The notes below the pieces were generated by a model, which was given only the letters and a program-made list of their open reading frames with translations, was not told where the DNA came from and made no database searches. From the NCBI GenBank assembly GCA_022539475.1, contig VCMS01000030.1, positions 186,001 through 250,000 of the forward strand: DNA of 64,000 nt. Reading direction: 5' to 3'. Source of the DNA: Gracilaria domingensis (Eukaryota > Rhodophyta > Florideophyceae > Gracilariales > Gracilariaceae). Made by a program: the position numbers and the translations under genes. Below, one piece after another: positions 8,559 through 18,931 of this stretch. Each line of letters starts with the position of its first letter. Positions within the stretch are counted from its first letter, which is position 1.

Positions 8559-11500
8559 ATGAGTGGAACAGTTTTGGAGAACGAAATCTTCTTGCTTCGC
8601 GAGCATATTGTTTCAATTGGAGCATTTATCTTGAAGCCTCCGGATCGCTACATTGCGAGTCCCGCTACTCTTCTTCGACTTTCGGCGGTCGTAACACCTC
8701 CGGGAGAGTGCTACGTGGGAAACTCTAGCATGATTTTCGAGTGGGAAGCATTTGGCCAAGTTCAGCGGTACTCAGCTCTAAATACTACTGGCACTCCAGC
8801 AGTTGGTGAACTAACCAACACTCCAGCGCGACTGGGGTGGGAATACGTTGTTCCTCGAGAACGTTTAACAACCGGGAATCACACGGTAACCGTTAAGGTG
8901 TGGATGCGGGAGCGTGATATGATTTTAGGACAAGCTCAGTCATACGTTCTCATTGATCCCTCGCCTCTGGTTGCAGTCATTCGGGAAGCGGAAGAATCTA
9001 TTACAGTGAACAGTCATACTACACTGAGTTCGTATGGCAATAACTCGTATGATCCCGATGTACTATCTGGCTCTCGTAACTCCGGCTCTCGTAACTCCGG
9101 CCTTTCGTACGAATGGCTTTGTCGTCAGTCGGCGAAGAACAACTTCACCCCGGAAGAATCCAGTACTTGTGACGATGTTCTTGTACCAGACTCTTTCACG
9201 TCGTCATTCACCATTCCTATCTACGTAGTGGAAGCGCTTGGGGACGTGAACTTCATCCAGTACAAGTTAATTGTAAGAAAGGGGATGGATCGAGTATCAA
9301 GCGCTCAATCTTTGACAGTCATTGTGCAAAATGGTGGTTCCCAACCGCATCTAGATGATTATTCTCTTCAGCTGACCAATGTAGATGACAGCGTACTGGA
9401 CTGGAACCATGTCCCGCATTACGAGCAGACAATCATCAATGTGGGGGCAGGATCTAATATAACATGGACCTACGAACTTTTGGAACCTTCAGTTCCAGAT
9501 TTCTTTTCTTCTAGTGTCATCAACAATCCTTTGTTTTACTCAGAAGAATCGAATATCTTCTCGGTTTCGGGAAATACGAAGCCCCTTGGCATAGAGGCTG
9601 GGAAAATGAAGCCGTCAACAACATACAGGTTCAAGATTGTGTTTAGCGCGTCTACCAGGGAGGTGGAAGCAACATCTCTGGTTCTCTCTGTTCGAACTGC
9701 AGATGCACCGACTGTCGGTTTCCCAGAACCCTCTGTCACAAATGGAACCACAGATACTGTCTTCACTGCTACGGCGGGCATTCCTTCAACTAAGTCTACC
9801 TTTTCTTATTACTTCATCATGACCGACGAGAACGGAAACAAGTTCTGCCTCGGAGTTTGCACTGGTTACAACGTTGTGTACTTCCAGGTCGGTAGAGCAG
9901 GAAGTTATGAGTTGAGTGTTTTACTGTTCGATATGCAAGGAAAAGCTCTACTCAATGAGGCTACGCTCTCGAAGAATGTAACTGTACATGAGTCTAGCAC
10001 AGCTCGTGACTACCAGTCGTACTTGAATGTGTTGTTTAACTACGGTGATGACCACACATGGACGCAACTCGTACATGACTTGGCCTTGAAACTTCTTGAT
10101 TCAGAATTCCTGGCAGGAAATCTGTCATCGACTCGAAACCTAATCGAGCGCCAAACAATCTCCACAGAGGAGCTGTTGGCAGCAAGAATGGAGTATTCTT
10201 TCGATCTCTCTAGTGGTTCTTGTAAGATTTACTGCAGTTCTTTCCCGAATTCTTATCACGATCGCGACTGTTTGGCGTTTGCTCTCGATCTGGCTAGGCA
10301 GTCAACATTGGATGAAATGACAGTCTACAACATTATCCAGACTGTAGACTGTTTTATTAAGAACACACCGCTACGAACCATCAATTTGATGGGTATTGAG
10401 TTTGCCTCATTCCTCGCAGAACTCAATCGTTTAGCTCTCAACTTGTTCCAGAGAGGTAATAGCCGCCGAAGGCTTTTGAGCACTGTTGGAGAGCCAGCCA
10501 ACATGATAGCCGATGTGAACAACATAACTGGAGTTCATTACGCTGAAGCTGCGTCGTCCGGAAAGCTGGATGGTTTTGTTTCACAGATAGACATTGGTTC
10601 AGGAGGAGAGTTCGCACAAGTCAGCATTGTAGTCGCCTCCAATGCTGCCCATCTTCCTGCTCAGGTTCTTAATGGACAACAGCGCAAGATTGTCATGGGA
10701 CCATCTGGGAACGAAATGTTTTATGCAACCGAGGAATGTCTGCGTAATGTGTTTTCAGTACAGGGAAGCGAGCGTTTTGTGTTCTTGTTTCACACAACAG
10801 ACAATTTTGTTCTTCTTGGTTTCCAGGATCCTCCCACTCGTTCAAATCTTGCTGACAAGTTATACTGGACTCAGGTATACAGGAGGAATGAAGCTGGAGC
10901 GTTTGTGCCCTCAACAATTCCTGACCAGGACTTCTGCTTCTGTTGGAGACTTCCGGTACTGAGAAAAGTGCAGCATCTTGCAAACTCAACCGATGACATG
11001 CCTGGACTATATGCAATCTCGAAGTTGAAGGCGTTTAACGAGTCTGTGTTTGAAAACGGATCGGAATCCTTCTCCTACGTCTATGAGAACAGCAAAACTG
11101 TTGACTACAACCTAACGGAAGGGTGGGTTGAAGCTTGTAGTACAGAAGTAGGCCTTGTAAGTACAACTGTCGTTGCGAGGACCGAAAAGAACATTCTTGT
11201 TAACGTTAATACTGGGAGAATTCTGGGCTTCCAAGCAAGCATCATCGTTGGGCTGGCGCTCGGCGGATTGTTATTGTTGGTTGTCGCCTTAGCTGAATCG
11301 TGGATGATAGCAGTTCGAGCAATGTCTGATGGACTGGTTCCTTTAGCATCGACGGTACCGAATGAGCTGTTCCTGGAACGAGACGTTCATGGCAGAGGGA
11401 CAATATTGGACGCAAACGCAATGACTGCCAGAGCCGAATCAGTAGCGCAATCCATAGCTTATACTTTCCATCGTAAATGCTCACTTCTGAGACGAAAGGT

Positions 11501-11813
11501 ACGCAACTGTTTCCGGGAGAGCAGATACGTTTCCAATCCGACACACATGCAATATTTGTCACAGGACATTGTGCAGAATATATTAGAGGTTCTGAATATT
11601 GTCACTGGTAGTACCATTCTCTGTCCTTTATACATTGGCCCACGCGTTTGTAAACCTGATAGTGATCGAGCTCAGAACACCTCGCCGAGGACTTTACCAC
11701 CTACATTGATACAGGACAACAAAAGGCATCGAGTAAGAATATCAGATGACCGCTTTCCTTGGCGGCAGACAGCGACAACGGCAATTCCCGTTTGCTCTTC
11801 TCCTACAAGTTAA
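8559..11813 (+). CDS. REJ/PKD-like (polycystin-related) single-pass surface protein
   Basis: The 1084-residue product is mostly an extracellular-type sequence rich in Ser, Thr and N-glycosylation sequons. Early segments resemble REJ/PKD immunoglobulin-like modules of polycystin-1 and sea-urchin sperm receptors: RLSAVVTPPG, IFEWEAFG, TLSSYGNNSYDPDV...LSYEWLC, then YKLIVRKG. Paired cysteines lie around residue 560. One strong membrane segment, SIIVGLALGGLLLLVVALAE, lies at about residues 894-913, followed by a basic cytoplasmic tail of about 170 residues. The ATG at 8559 lacks an obvious signal peptide, so an upstream leader exon is possible. A short tandem repeat (SGSRNSGSRNSG) lies near residue 180. 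Family assignment is from pattern only; GPS and PLAT modules are not evident. A role as a surface sensor or mating/adhesion receptor is inference. Confidence 0.6.
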   Translation: MSGTVLENEIFLLREHIVSIGAFILKPPDRYIASPATLLRLSAVVTPPGECYVGNSSMIFEWEAFGQVQRYSALNTTGTPAVGELTNTPARLGWEYVVPRERLTTGNHTVTVKVWMRERDMILGQAQSYVLIDPSPLVAVIREAEESITVNSHTTLSSYGNNSYDPDVLSGSRNSGSRNSGLSYEWLCRQSAKNNFTPEESSTCDDVLVPDSFTSSFTIPIYVVEALGDVNFIQYKLIVRKGMDRVSSAQSLTVIVQNGGSQPHLDDYSLQLTNVDDSVLDWNHVPHYEQTIINVGAGSNITWTYELLEPSVPDFFSSSVINNPLFYSEESNIFSVSGNTKPLGIEAGKMKPSTTYRFKIVFSASTREVEATSLVLSVRTADAPTVGFPEPSVTNGTTDTVFTATAGIPSTKSTFSYYFIMTDENGNKFCLGVCTGYNVVYFQVGRAGSYELSVLLFDMQGKALLNEATLSKNVTVHESSTARDYQSYLNVLFNYGDDHTWTQLVHDLALKLLDSEFLAGNLSSTRNLIERQTISTEELLAARMEYSFDLSSGSCKIYCSSFPNSYHDRDCLAFALDLARQSTLDEMTVYNIIQTVDCFIKNTPLRTINLMGIEFASFLAELNRLALNLFQRGNSRRRLLSTVGEPANMIADVNNITGVHYAEAASSGKLDGFVSQIDIGSGGEFAQVSIVVASNAAHLPAQVLNGQQRKIVMGPSGNEMFYATEECLRNVFSVQGSERFVFLFHTTDNFVLLGFQDPPTRSNLADKLYWTQVYRRNEAGAFVPSTIPDQDFCFCWRLPVLRKVQHLANSTDDMPGLYAISKLKAFNESVFENGSESFSYVYENSKTVDYNLTEGWVEACSTEVGLVSTTVVARTEKNILVNVNTGRILGFQASIIVGLALGGLLLLVVALAESWMIAVRAMSDGLVPLASTVPNELFLERDVHGRGTILDANAMTARAESVAQSIAYTFHRKCSLLRRKVRNCFRESRYVSNPTHMQYLSQDIVQNILEVLNIVTGSTILCPLYIGPRVCKPDSDRAQNTSPRTLPPTLIQDNKRHRVRISDDRFPWRQTATTAIPVCSSPTS

Positions 11814-12355
11814 TGAATGAGTACAAACGTAGGTACGCCGCTGAAGCAAGTAATTCAGCACTCAAATCTTCCCAAACACAGCGCAGAGCAGCTCGAGCAT
11901 CTGGATCAAAAGCATCCTGAAAAACATGCCCGAAGATCTGGCGAGGAATGGGGTGAAGTGCAGGATATGTGGTCATTTTTGCATCAACGGCAACTGTGTC
12001 TATTACGCACAGCGTTTGGAGTAGGCTCCGATTTTGAAGTGCACCCACAGGGTTTTTGACAACATAAGAGAAAACCGGAGTGCCATCGACGGAACTAGAT
12101 GAGCCCAGATTGGGACCAGTAGAGATGGGAAGAATATGATATGCCAGGGAGAGTTCCGGCTTCGTCTGCATGAGTTCGACCAGTTTCCGGTCGTCTAACG
12201 TGTCGATGGCAGCTAGCGTGCGCACGAAAAAATCTCAGGTCTTCGTTGCGAAATTTATGCTTTACACCTGTTGGTGTCAAGCTGAGATTCAGTGTGTCTA
12301 CGAAGCCAAGCAAACAAACGGCATGCGTAACGTAAACCGTACGTTTTAAGATCAT
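11803..12355 (-). pseudogene. Unknown minus-strand gene in two frames, probably broken
   Basis: An ATG at 12353-12355 opens a frame with a hydrophobic start (MILKRTVYVTHAVCLLGF), and a 140-codon frame follows (LAAIDTLDDRKLVELMQTKP... to TAG at 11803). The two join smoothly in sense across a run of six T residues (minus-strand reading) at about 12227-12232, where the frame changes by one base. Both halves have good coding character, for example NPVGALQNRSLLQTLCVIDTV. No family was recognised. The 3' end overlaps the stop codon of the REJ-like gene. A sequencing error in the T run, a tiny intron or true decay are all possible. Confidence 0.45.
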
Positions 12356-12468
12356 TTCTCTACTTCTGTTAAACGTACCAAGACGTTTGGCTCAACCTGT
12401 GTTGGCTGTGTTGCATACCGGCAATTTTGAAGTCGGATTCTTGATCGCTTTCCTTTCACACGACTATC

Positions 12469-13530
12469 ATGGGCGACGTTTCTATTTACGCAAAGAGTAA
12501 ATCAAACAGATGGTTTGAGGAGTTGCAAAAAGAAGGACGTCAAGGTCTCTTATGGTCAGACTTTTCATTGTTTCTCCACGGTTACCGTGATGTTCACCTA
12601 GATGAGGATGATGACACCTCTACAATAGAGTCCGCAGAACTGAGATCAAACGGCTTATTCTTCTCTAATTGGAAGCAGAATGTTACTGTGTCTAAATTAG
12701 AATCGGAGCTAGACGAAGAATCTAACAGCTCTTGGTTGAGTCGGAAGGAATTGTTCGAATCTGAAGCCTACATTTCTGCCATAATGAAAAACATTTCACT
12801 TCAATTTGAGAAACAGTTTTCAAAGACGTTCCATTTCTCAGCTCTACAGATGCTTGTACCGTCTTTTAGTGGCTTTTCTTCATCTTATTTCCTCGATCAA
12901 GACCCTGTTCCTGATTATCGCATATTTTTGTATCTTGGAAATGAAACGATGCCCTCTGCAGAGATTCAGCGACAAGTTGGTTGGGAGTTCCAGTACGCTA
13001 CTGTTTCACTTGCTTCTAGCGAATCGATTGTGACTTCGTATTCTCAAAACGATACAAAGCGGCTAGGTCTTTCATTGGAGGCATATTATTCAGAAGGAAA
13101 GCGCACATATCGTATGCACATGGGAGACATTCTTGTAGTTATTGGAGGGCAGCCTTTCTCAGTTCAACTAGCTATGAAGCACCGTATGCAGAGCACAAGA
13201 ATGATTTCTTGGTGTATGAAAGCAGGTTGTTCGCCTGAGGGCATAAGCAATGTTACACCGTTGAAATTAAGTCCTATCTATGAAGTTGCGAACAGTTTAA
13301 ACGATGCTCGTTTGATATATGAAGCTCAGAAGCGGGAAACGGACAGCCGTATAGAAGCCTTTACAAATGTTATTCCTGGTCTTATGGAGAAGGTTAGGGT
13401 TACGCCTAGAACCTATAAACCTTGGCTCATTGCTCGAATCGTGAAAGAAGAAGCTTATATCCACTGTTTCAATTCGAAACACTTCTTTGAAGGCGCTCCG
13501 GTGGGGTCGTCATTCATGGCTACGAACTAA
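12469..13530 (+). CDS. Unknown 353-residue protein
   Basis: The frame is intact from the ATG at 12469 to TAA. I do not recognise the family. It is acidic near residues 43-60 (DVHLDEDDDTSTIESAE) and has mixed secondary structure with no clear membrane segment. A run of N-x-S/T sequons (NVT, NSS, NIS, NET, NDT, NVT) hints at an extracellular or lumenal domain. Because it follows the REJ-like gene on the same strand and shares that glycosylation-rich style, it may be a partner or a separated part of a surface protein. That is inference. Confidence 0.55.
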   Translation: MGDVSIYAKSKSNRWFEELQKEGRQGLLWSDFSLFLHGYRDVHLDEDDDTSTIESAELRSNGLFFSNWKQNVTVSKLESELDEESNSSWLSRKELFESEAYISAIMKNISLQFEKQFSKTFHFSALQMLVPSFSGFSSSYFLDQDPVPDYRIFLYLGNETMPSAEIQRQVGWEFQYATVSLASSESIVTSYSQNDTKRLGLSLEAYYSEGKRTYRMHMGDILVVIGGQPFSVQLAMKHRMQSTRMISWCMKAGCSPEGISNVTPLKLSPIYEVANSLNDARLIYEAQKRETDSRIEAFTNVIPGLMEKVRVTPRTYKPWLIARIVKEEAYIHCFNSKHFFEGAPVGSSFMATN

Positions 13531-14073
13531 CAAAAATATGAAGAACGGAAAGTGTTTAGACTTTCATCAACTGTATGTAAACCATTTTTATCAGCCGGGA
13601 TGAACCCTTGTTGAATGCTGCCGTGCGAAAGGTGCTCGAGTGCAGCGGAAGACTCATCACCCAGGTCGTGGCGCTTTTACAGGACTTGATTCACTCTAAC
13701 GCAACACAAGAGGGCGGCGCAACTGTTTTCATTCATTTGCTTCGTTTAATTTGTGTCTCTCTGGGGAGCGTTGTTTGTGGTAGTATGTACGATGTGAGTG
13801 AGGTCATGCCCTCAATGTTAGGAGCACCTATAGCTGCTTCGCATCAACTGTTGAACAGTACTTGAATTGATCCTTCCCGATTTTGCAGTGGCCTGAGTGC
13901 ACTGCACTCTCAGCGAACGCGCGTGACTCACATGCGCCAGAGGGCTACGCATCATCCATTGTCATGCCAAACTTCCACAGTCAAAGGCTACATAAATCGC
14001 TTCACCAAGCAATCGTACCAGAAGGTCTGCAGGTCGCCACATCCGGACGAACTTCTGCCGTAAAATTCGAATC
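13531..14073. other. Spacer with a short plus-strand coding-like fragment
   Basis: Between about 13587 and 13865 the plus strand reads SRDEPLLNAAVRKVLECSGRL and onward to TGA at 13863-13865. It has coding character but no usable ATG at its start. It could be a 3' exon of the preceding gene or a gene fragment. The rest, 13866-14073, shows nothing I recognise. Confidence 0.3.
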
Positions 14074-16792
14074 ATGGCTCCATCGCAACCCGTCCCTGTC
14101 ACTTCCGACAGGTCTAAACCGCACGTCTTGACCGACGAGCAAAGAGCGATTGTCACTGCCGTAGCACAAAAAGGCCGTAACGCGATCGTCAATACGGTGG
14201 CTGGATCTGGAAAGACGCGCACAGCGCTAGCCACTTCCCCACAATAGCTGAGTACTCGTCCGGATTATGCTAAGCCAACACAACAGGTGCTGCTCGTGGC
14301 CTACAACAAGCACCTAGTGGAAGACATGTCCGCACATGTGAAGCGATGATACCTAGTGCATTTCGACCTTTCACCCACGTGCGGACCATCCACAGCCTCG
14401 GTCATCCTTTTTTCGGGGGGTATGGGCAAACCTCGGACTGCGAGCTTTCAAACTGGACAAATGACCGGAAGCGGTCTAGGATTTCCCTTCCGGCCTTCGG
14501 GCTGGTCATTGTAGACGAAGCACAAGACCGGAAGCCTGTGCTGTTTGAGTTTCTTTGACACTTCTTACCTCTGCTCAGTTTTCGGCCACAGCTACTGGTC
14601 CTCGGCGGCCCTTTTCAACTGCTCTACCGTTTCAGAGGCGCCGATGAGGCATATATTCTTGAAGCGGATACCAACTTCAAGGATCTCGTAGCCAATGCCC
14701 CTTTCGAGCATTTCAGGCTCAGTATCTGTTTCCGGATCACGCATGAAATGGCTGCATGGATCAACGAGAGAATCTAAAACCAAACAACTTGCACCGCGCG
14801 CGCATGCCGTATCCAGGCTGGTTTGAGCAACACAAGAACAATATCGAGCAGTGGTGGGGAGATGGCATCCGGACAAACCCGAAGCGACCACCATCACCAG
14901 GGTCGGGAAGCTACTATAGACGCCCTCAGACGTCCCAAAGAGAAGCATTGGACCGCGTAGTCAACAAGGTTGAAACGGTCTTTCAGAACTACGACACGGA
15001 TTCGTCGGCGCTGCTGTCCCCTTCTATCTCCTCCAAACCTTATAGCCCGGTCCGTCTCATCACGAATAAGCTGTATAGCGTAAAAAAAGTGGAGCAGTCC
15101 TGGTTCATCGATGATAGCCGTAGAGCGGACGATCCTGTGTCAGACGCTGTGCGCCGTAACAAACGCATCGCTAGCAGTGTACATAAGTTCAAGGGTCGCG
15201 AGAGTGACGCTATCGTCTTCGTTGGGTCTAATAGCTTCGCAGAGCACGTCGAAAAGGTCGACCCACGTAACGTGTTTAACATGTTCTATGTCGGCGCCAC
15301 TCGGGCACGAAAACAATTGCTCATTGTGCAATGGTCGGAGCAGGCACATGCTACCCATACGTCCCGTGTGAAGTACGTAGAAGACGAAGATTTTGTGCCT
15401 GCACCCTGCCCAGTAACAAAGGCACTGGAATACAGCCCGTATATCAAGATGCTGTGCGAGGAGTCACCGGCATGTATTGAAGCGAAAACGACGGAAACCA
15501 TAGCTGCCGTCTCGCTCGGCCGTCAAGACCACTTAGTGAGCGGTGCACACACACCGCAACGGCTGAGTACGATGAGGAATGGGGCGCCATCATTGAGCTG
15601 GGGATAGAAGTGCGGCTCCAGCTGCTCCTTGACGACGGTAAGCTTGAAGTGCCACCAGAATGGGATGGTGATGAAGAAATGCCGCTCGATCTGCAGGTCT
15701 TTTTCACACACTTGAGGAGTCAAGCTGAAAAAGCGCGGTCTTATTCCTGGGCGAGTGTGCCGGAGATTGCGACGGCCTTTTTGACGAAGAGGGATCGGAT
15801 GTATTATCGCTGGAGACAGGTGCGCTACTTCGCACGTTGGCAGATCGTGATGAACTCAGTGAAGCTGAATGAAGTGGTCCGCAACTTGGTAATGTTGTTG
15901 GAGGTCGTGTGCGGGGGAAAGGGAGCGGAGGCCATGAAAGGTGTGGACGATGTGGAGGCAACACTAGTATACGCAGAGGTGTTGACGCGTTTGAAGAGGC
16001 TTCGGAATGATATGAGAATTTTGTTCCATGATGCGTTCCAGTTTGATATGGGATGCAATCCAGGTTTTGTGCAGCGATGTGCACCGAGCTTAATAGGCGA
16101 ACCGGACTTCATCGTTCTTTCTAAAGAGGAGGCGGATTTAGATGCGGAAATGGAGAGCGAAGAGAGAAAAGAAAGATGAGGATGGAAAATGTGATAACGA
16201 TGTTGATGACGGTAACGGAGATGGTGTTAGACTTGTTGAAGTAAGTGTGGCGTCGAAGACGAGTCACGACCACTTGCTACAGGTAGGATGTTACCGAGCC
16301 ATGCAACGTGATATGCGCATAGCGAAGAGAGCGGACCGGTTGAAGCTGTCGTCGAAGGCGGTTGAGGTGGATACTAAAATGCCCAAGATGTTTGTGGCAT
16401 ATGCGAATATCGGGTTGTTGAAGAATGTGAAGCTGCACATGAACTCGTTTGAGTTCTTGCACCGCGTGGGCTGCCGTAAGATCAACGTTCCATTCGAAGC
16501 TCTCAGGATAGAGCGCCCGGATCGGAAGGAGAGCGCAGAAGGGCAGTTGCAGCAGGGGATCAATCGGTCGCAGGATGCAACGCGCGCGCATGAGCTATCT
16601 CAGCGCGTGATGAATCTGTCGCAGGATATGTCGGACGCGGACAAGCTGTCTCAGCAGATGGTAAATCCATCGCAGGATATAGGTCCGGGACCGTCTCAGC
16701 AGCCGGTCAATCTGTCCCAGCCTATGCCGGATACTAGCAGTTCATCTCAGCAGGTGATCAATGTGTCCCAGAAAATGCCCGACGCGTCATAG
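14074..16792 (+). pseudogene. Decayed UvrD-type helicase with PD-(D/E)XK-like nuclease tail
   Basis: The region reads as one former gene of about 900 codons, now broken by several stops and frame changes. Superfamily 1A motifs survive in order: LTDEQRAIV and AGSGKT (Walker A, about 14205), VRTIHSLG, VIVDEAQD (motif II, about 14510), LLVLGGPFQLLYRFRGA (motif III), FKGRESDAIVFVG (about 15190) and YVGATRARKQLLIV (about 15290). Downstream, GEPDFIV and LVEVSVASK (about 16096-16257) match the Asp and Glu-x-Lys pattern of a PD-(D/E)XK nuclease, as in helicase-nuclease fusions. The tail carries SQ-rich repeats. It lies between an intact gene and another decayed gene and lacks the KDZ palindrome. Origin (host, mobile or viral) is undecided. 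Confidence 0.7.
16549..16791 (+). repeat. Five-copy repeat of about 17 codons (SQQ-V-N-SQ-MPD type)
   Basis: The end of the decayed helicase-nuclease gene encodes about five degenerate repeats, for example LSQRVMNLSQDMSDADK, LSQQMVNPSQDIGPGP and SSQQVINVSQKMPDAS. Each contains two Ser-Gln steps. Ser-Gln clusters can be ATM/ATR-type kinase targets in repair proteins, but here this is only a resemblance. Confidence 0.75.
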
Positions 16793-17188
16793 TGGAAAAG
16801 CAGTTGGTCGGCAGGAGTGGTAATTTCCCAGAAACGATAGTAGAAGCTTGTTGTTCAACTACGCACCAAAGGTACCAAGCGCAGAACGTATTGTACACAA
16901 AAGCCAGGTTCGGAGAGCCCACCGATTTCCCGAGTCGAATAAGGTCAGATGCAACTATCCACAAAGTCAACAATATCATAGGATGACCATCTTGCTTCTT
17001 CCTGAAATTATTTCCTGCTCATACCCCTTCCAGGGATTGTGCGGTTCACGACATCGATGGTATCGCTGGACACTGCAGTACGCAGCGTGTCCACTTAGTA
17101 CAACATGGTTTCAAATGCCATTAAATAAAGATCTCGTTCGTTCGTTCGTAATCATCCATAATGATCAGCATCTTCACCATGAATACCG
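16793..17188. other. Spacer between two decayed genes
   Basis: I see no gene, repeat or clear signal here. Confidence 0.4.
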
Positions 17189-18589
17189 TCACCCATCGCC
17201 CTTCATAGAAGCGGAGAGCCATTTGGGCGGGGTATTCTCAAGGTCGACAATTCGTGCCTCTGGATGTTTTGCAGGACTCTGCGCGTAGTCGTCATCAACC
17301 AGCCGCGGCACAGACCGCGCCCGAATCTTACCATCCTTGTCAACATGCAGCCGTTTATCAATCCCGTTTCGCTCCTGGAACATAACAGAAGTTATCGTCG
17401 TGTCTTCGACAACAACCTCTGTTTCAATCACAGTTAGCACCGTGTCGTGCTGCACCTCGCCAACTGCGCCAAACTCCTGTGCTAGAGCGGGCGGGTCGAC
17501 CAGCGCCTCTACGTCGCCACACCAGCACAGCGATGCGCCCTTCTCCGCGATCGTCACTTCTCGGATAGCCTCATCTACGAAGTCCTCACGTGCTTCAAAA
17601 GTCATCGGCTCGCGCTGCAAGCGCAGCGCTTGCTCGACATCCGTGACTCCTAGCTAGTCCCACTCGACTTGAAGCACCTGCTCACGGTCCGACGCCCATG
17701 TGATACCCTGGCTTGTTCCAACCGACGTAACAAATGCCCTGGAGTATAGATCGTCACCTTTGGGAATCGCATAATATACGCTATCTCCCGTATCGTCCGT
17801 TAACCAAGCTCCGAAGTAGTGTGCCCCCGTCTTCCGCTCTACCGTCGGCCAGAAGCGTTCAGAGATGCTCTGCTTTCGTGAGAGGTTGAGCACAACAACC
17901 AGCCCCTATAGGTACGTGTCGAGGCCAACTTCGGCCCATTCAAAGTCTTTGAGTTCCGGCGCTTTCCTAGCGTACTTTCGGAGCCGCGTGTCTGTCTAGA
18001 ACTTCGTTTGGGTCCACCTATAAGGGTGAACAACATTCTTAATGGAATACACAGCGCAAGTCCAGTAGTCAAACGTTATGCGATTCCGCCCATACTTGTG
18101 ATGCCTGTGCTTGACAATGATGTGCCCAGCGTCGTCATCCTTGTGCATCCCAAGTGCCGAGAACAAGCTTTCTTCTTCCTGGTCATCTTCAGGAAAGATA
18201 TGCACGAAACTCCCTGGATCGGATAGCTCATTCAGCGTGATAGGGCGCGACAGAACATTGTCAAAGTGGCTGGCGTCCTTGATAAAGCAACCGTCGGCTA
18301 CGTGATTTCGCGCAACTCGTCGACCTGGGTGTTCAATATTGATTGAAATCCAATGCCATCGTCTACCGTACTTGCGAGCGATGTGACAGTCAGATCTGCC
18401 TCGTTTTTTCACAACAGCGCCGAATACCGAGGCGACACAGCCCCAAGGCGCCTTCTGAACCGTGTCAAGCGTGCGGTCTGATGCTACGAATATTTCATAT
18501 GTCATGTCAACCTCGTACACGGCATGATTGGACCCGACGAGCAAAGGGCGCCCGACCTGACAGATGGCCGTTATGAACCCCTGTACCAA
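17189..18589 (-). pseudogene. Unknown gene, nearly intact but broken by about three in-frame stops
   Basis: A single minus-strand frame of about 467 codons keeps good coding character throughout and is interrupted only by about three stop codons, with no frame change seen. Readable stretches include GRRWHWISINIEHPGRR, SRPITLNELSDPGSFVHIFP, HYFGAWLTDDTGDSVYYAI and TVLTVIETEVVVEDTTI. No family was recognised. A run of aromatic and acidic residues in the first half suggests a folded globular domain. It converges with the helicase-nuclease relic, and both lie in the palindrome-free segment. It may have entered with that relic. Confidence 0.5.
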
Positions 18590-18931
18590 GAATCATACAT
18601 GCATAACTATCATGACACAAAGCATTATACAAGCTTGTGATTGCCACAGGTTTATCAAGAACGGGATATTCAGAGTTGGGATCATACTGCAACACATACG
18701 AGGAAATGGAATGAGTGACAGTGAAAATGACATCGAGTTATCGAACGAGGAGATGAGACGAATGCTTGGGTACGTGCACAAAGTGTGCACGAACATGGGA
18801 GGGAAAAGTGGTGGCCTGAAAGGTGTTTGAGGAGACATCAGGCTCTGGGGATGGTGGAAGAGAGCGGTGTGGTTTATCTCGCGGTGATTGGCGGCGGCGT
18901 GCTCTAGTCAATGAGACATTGTGGGACACAG
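18590..18931. other. Spacer at the junction with the right element block
   Basis: No gene is supported. This is where motif-free sequence gives way to the palindrome-bearing block, so an insertion junction may lie here, but I could not identify a target-site duplication or inverted repeat. Confidence 0.35.
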
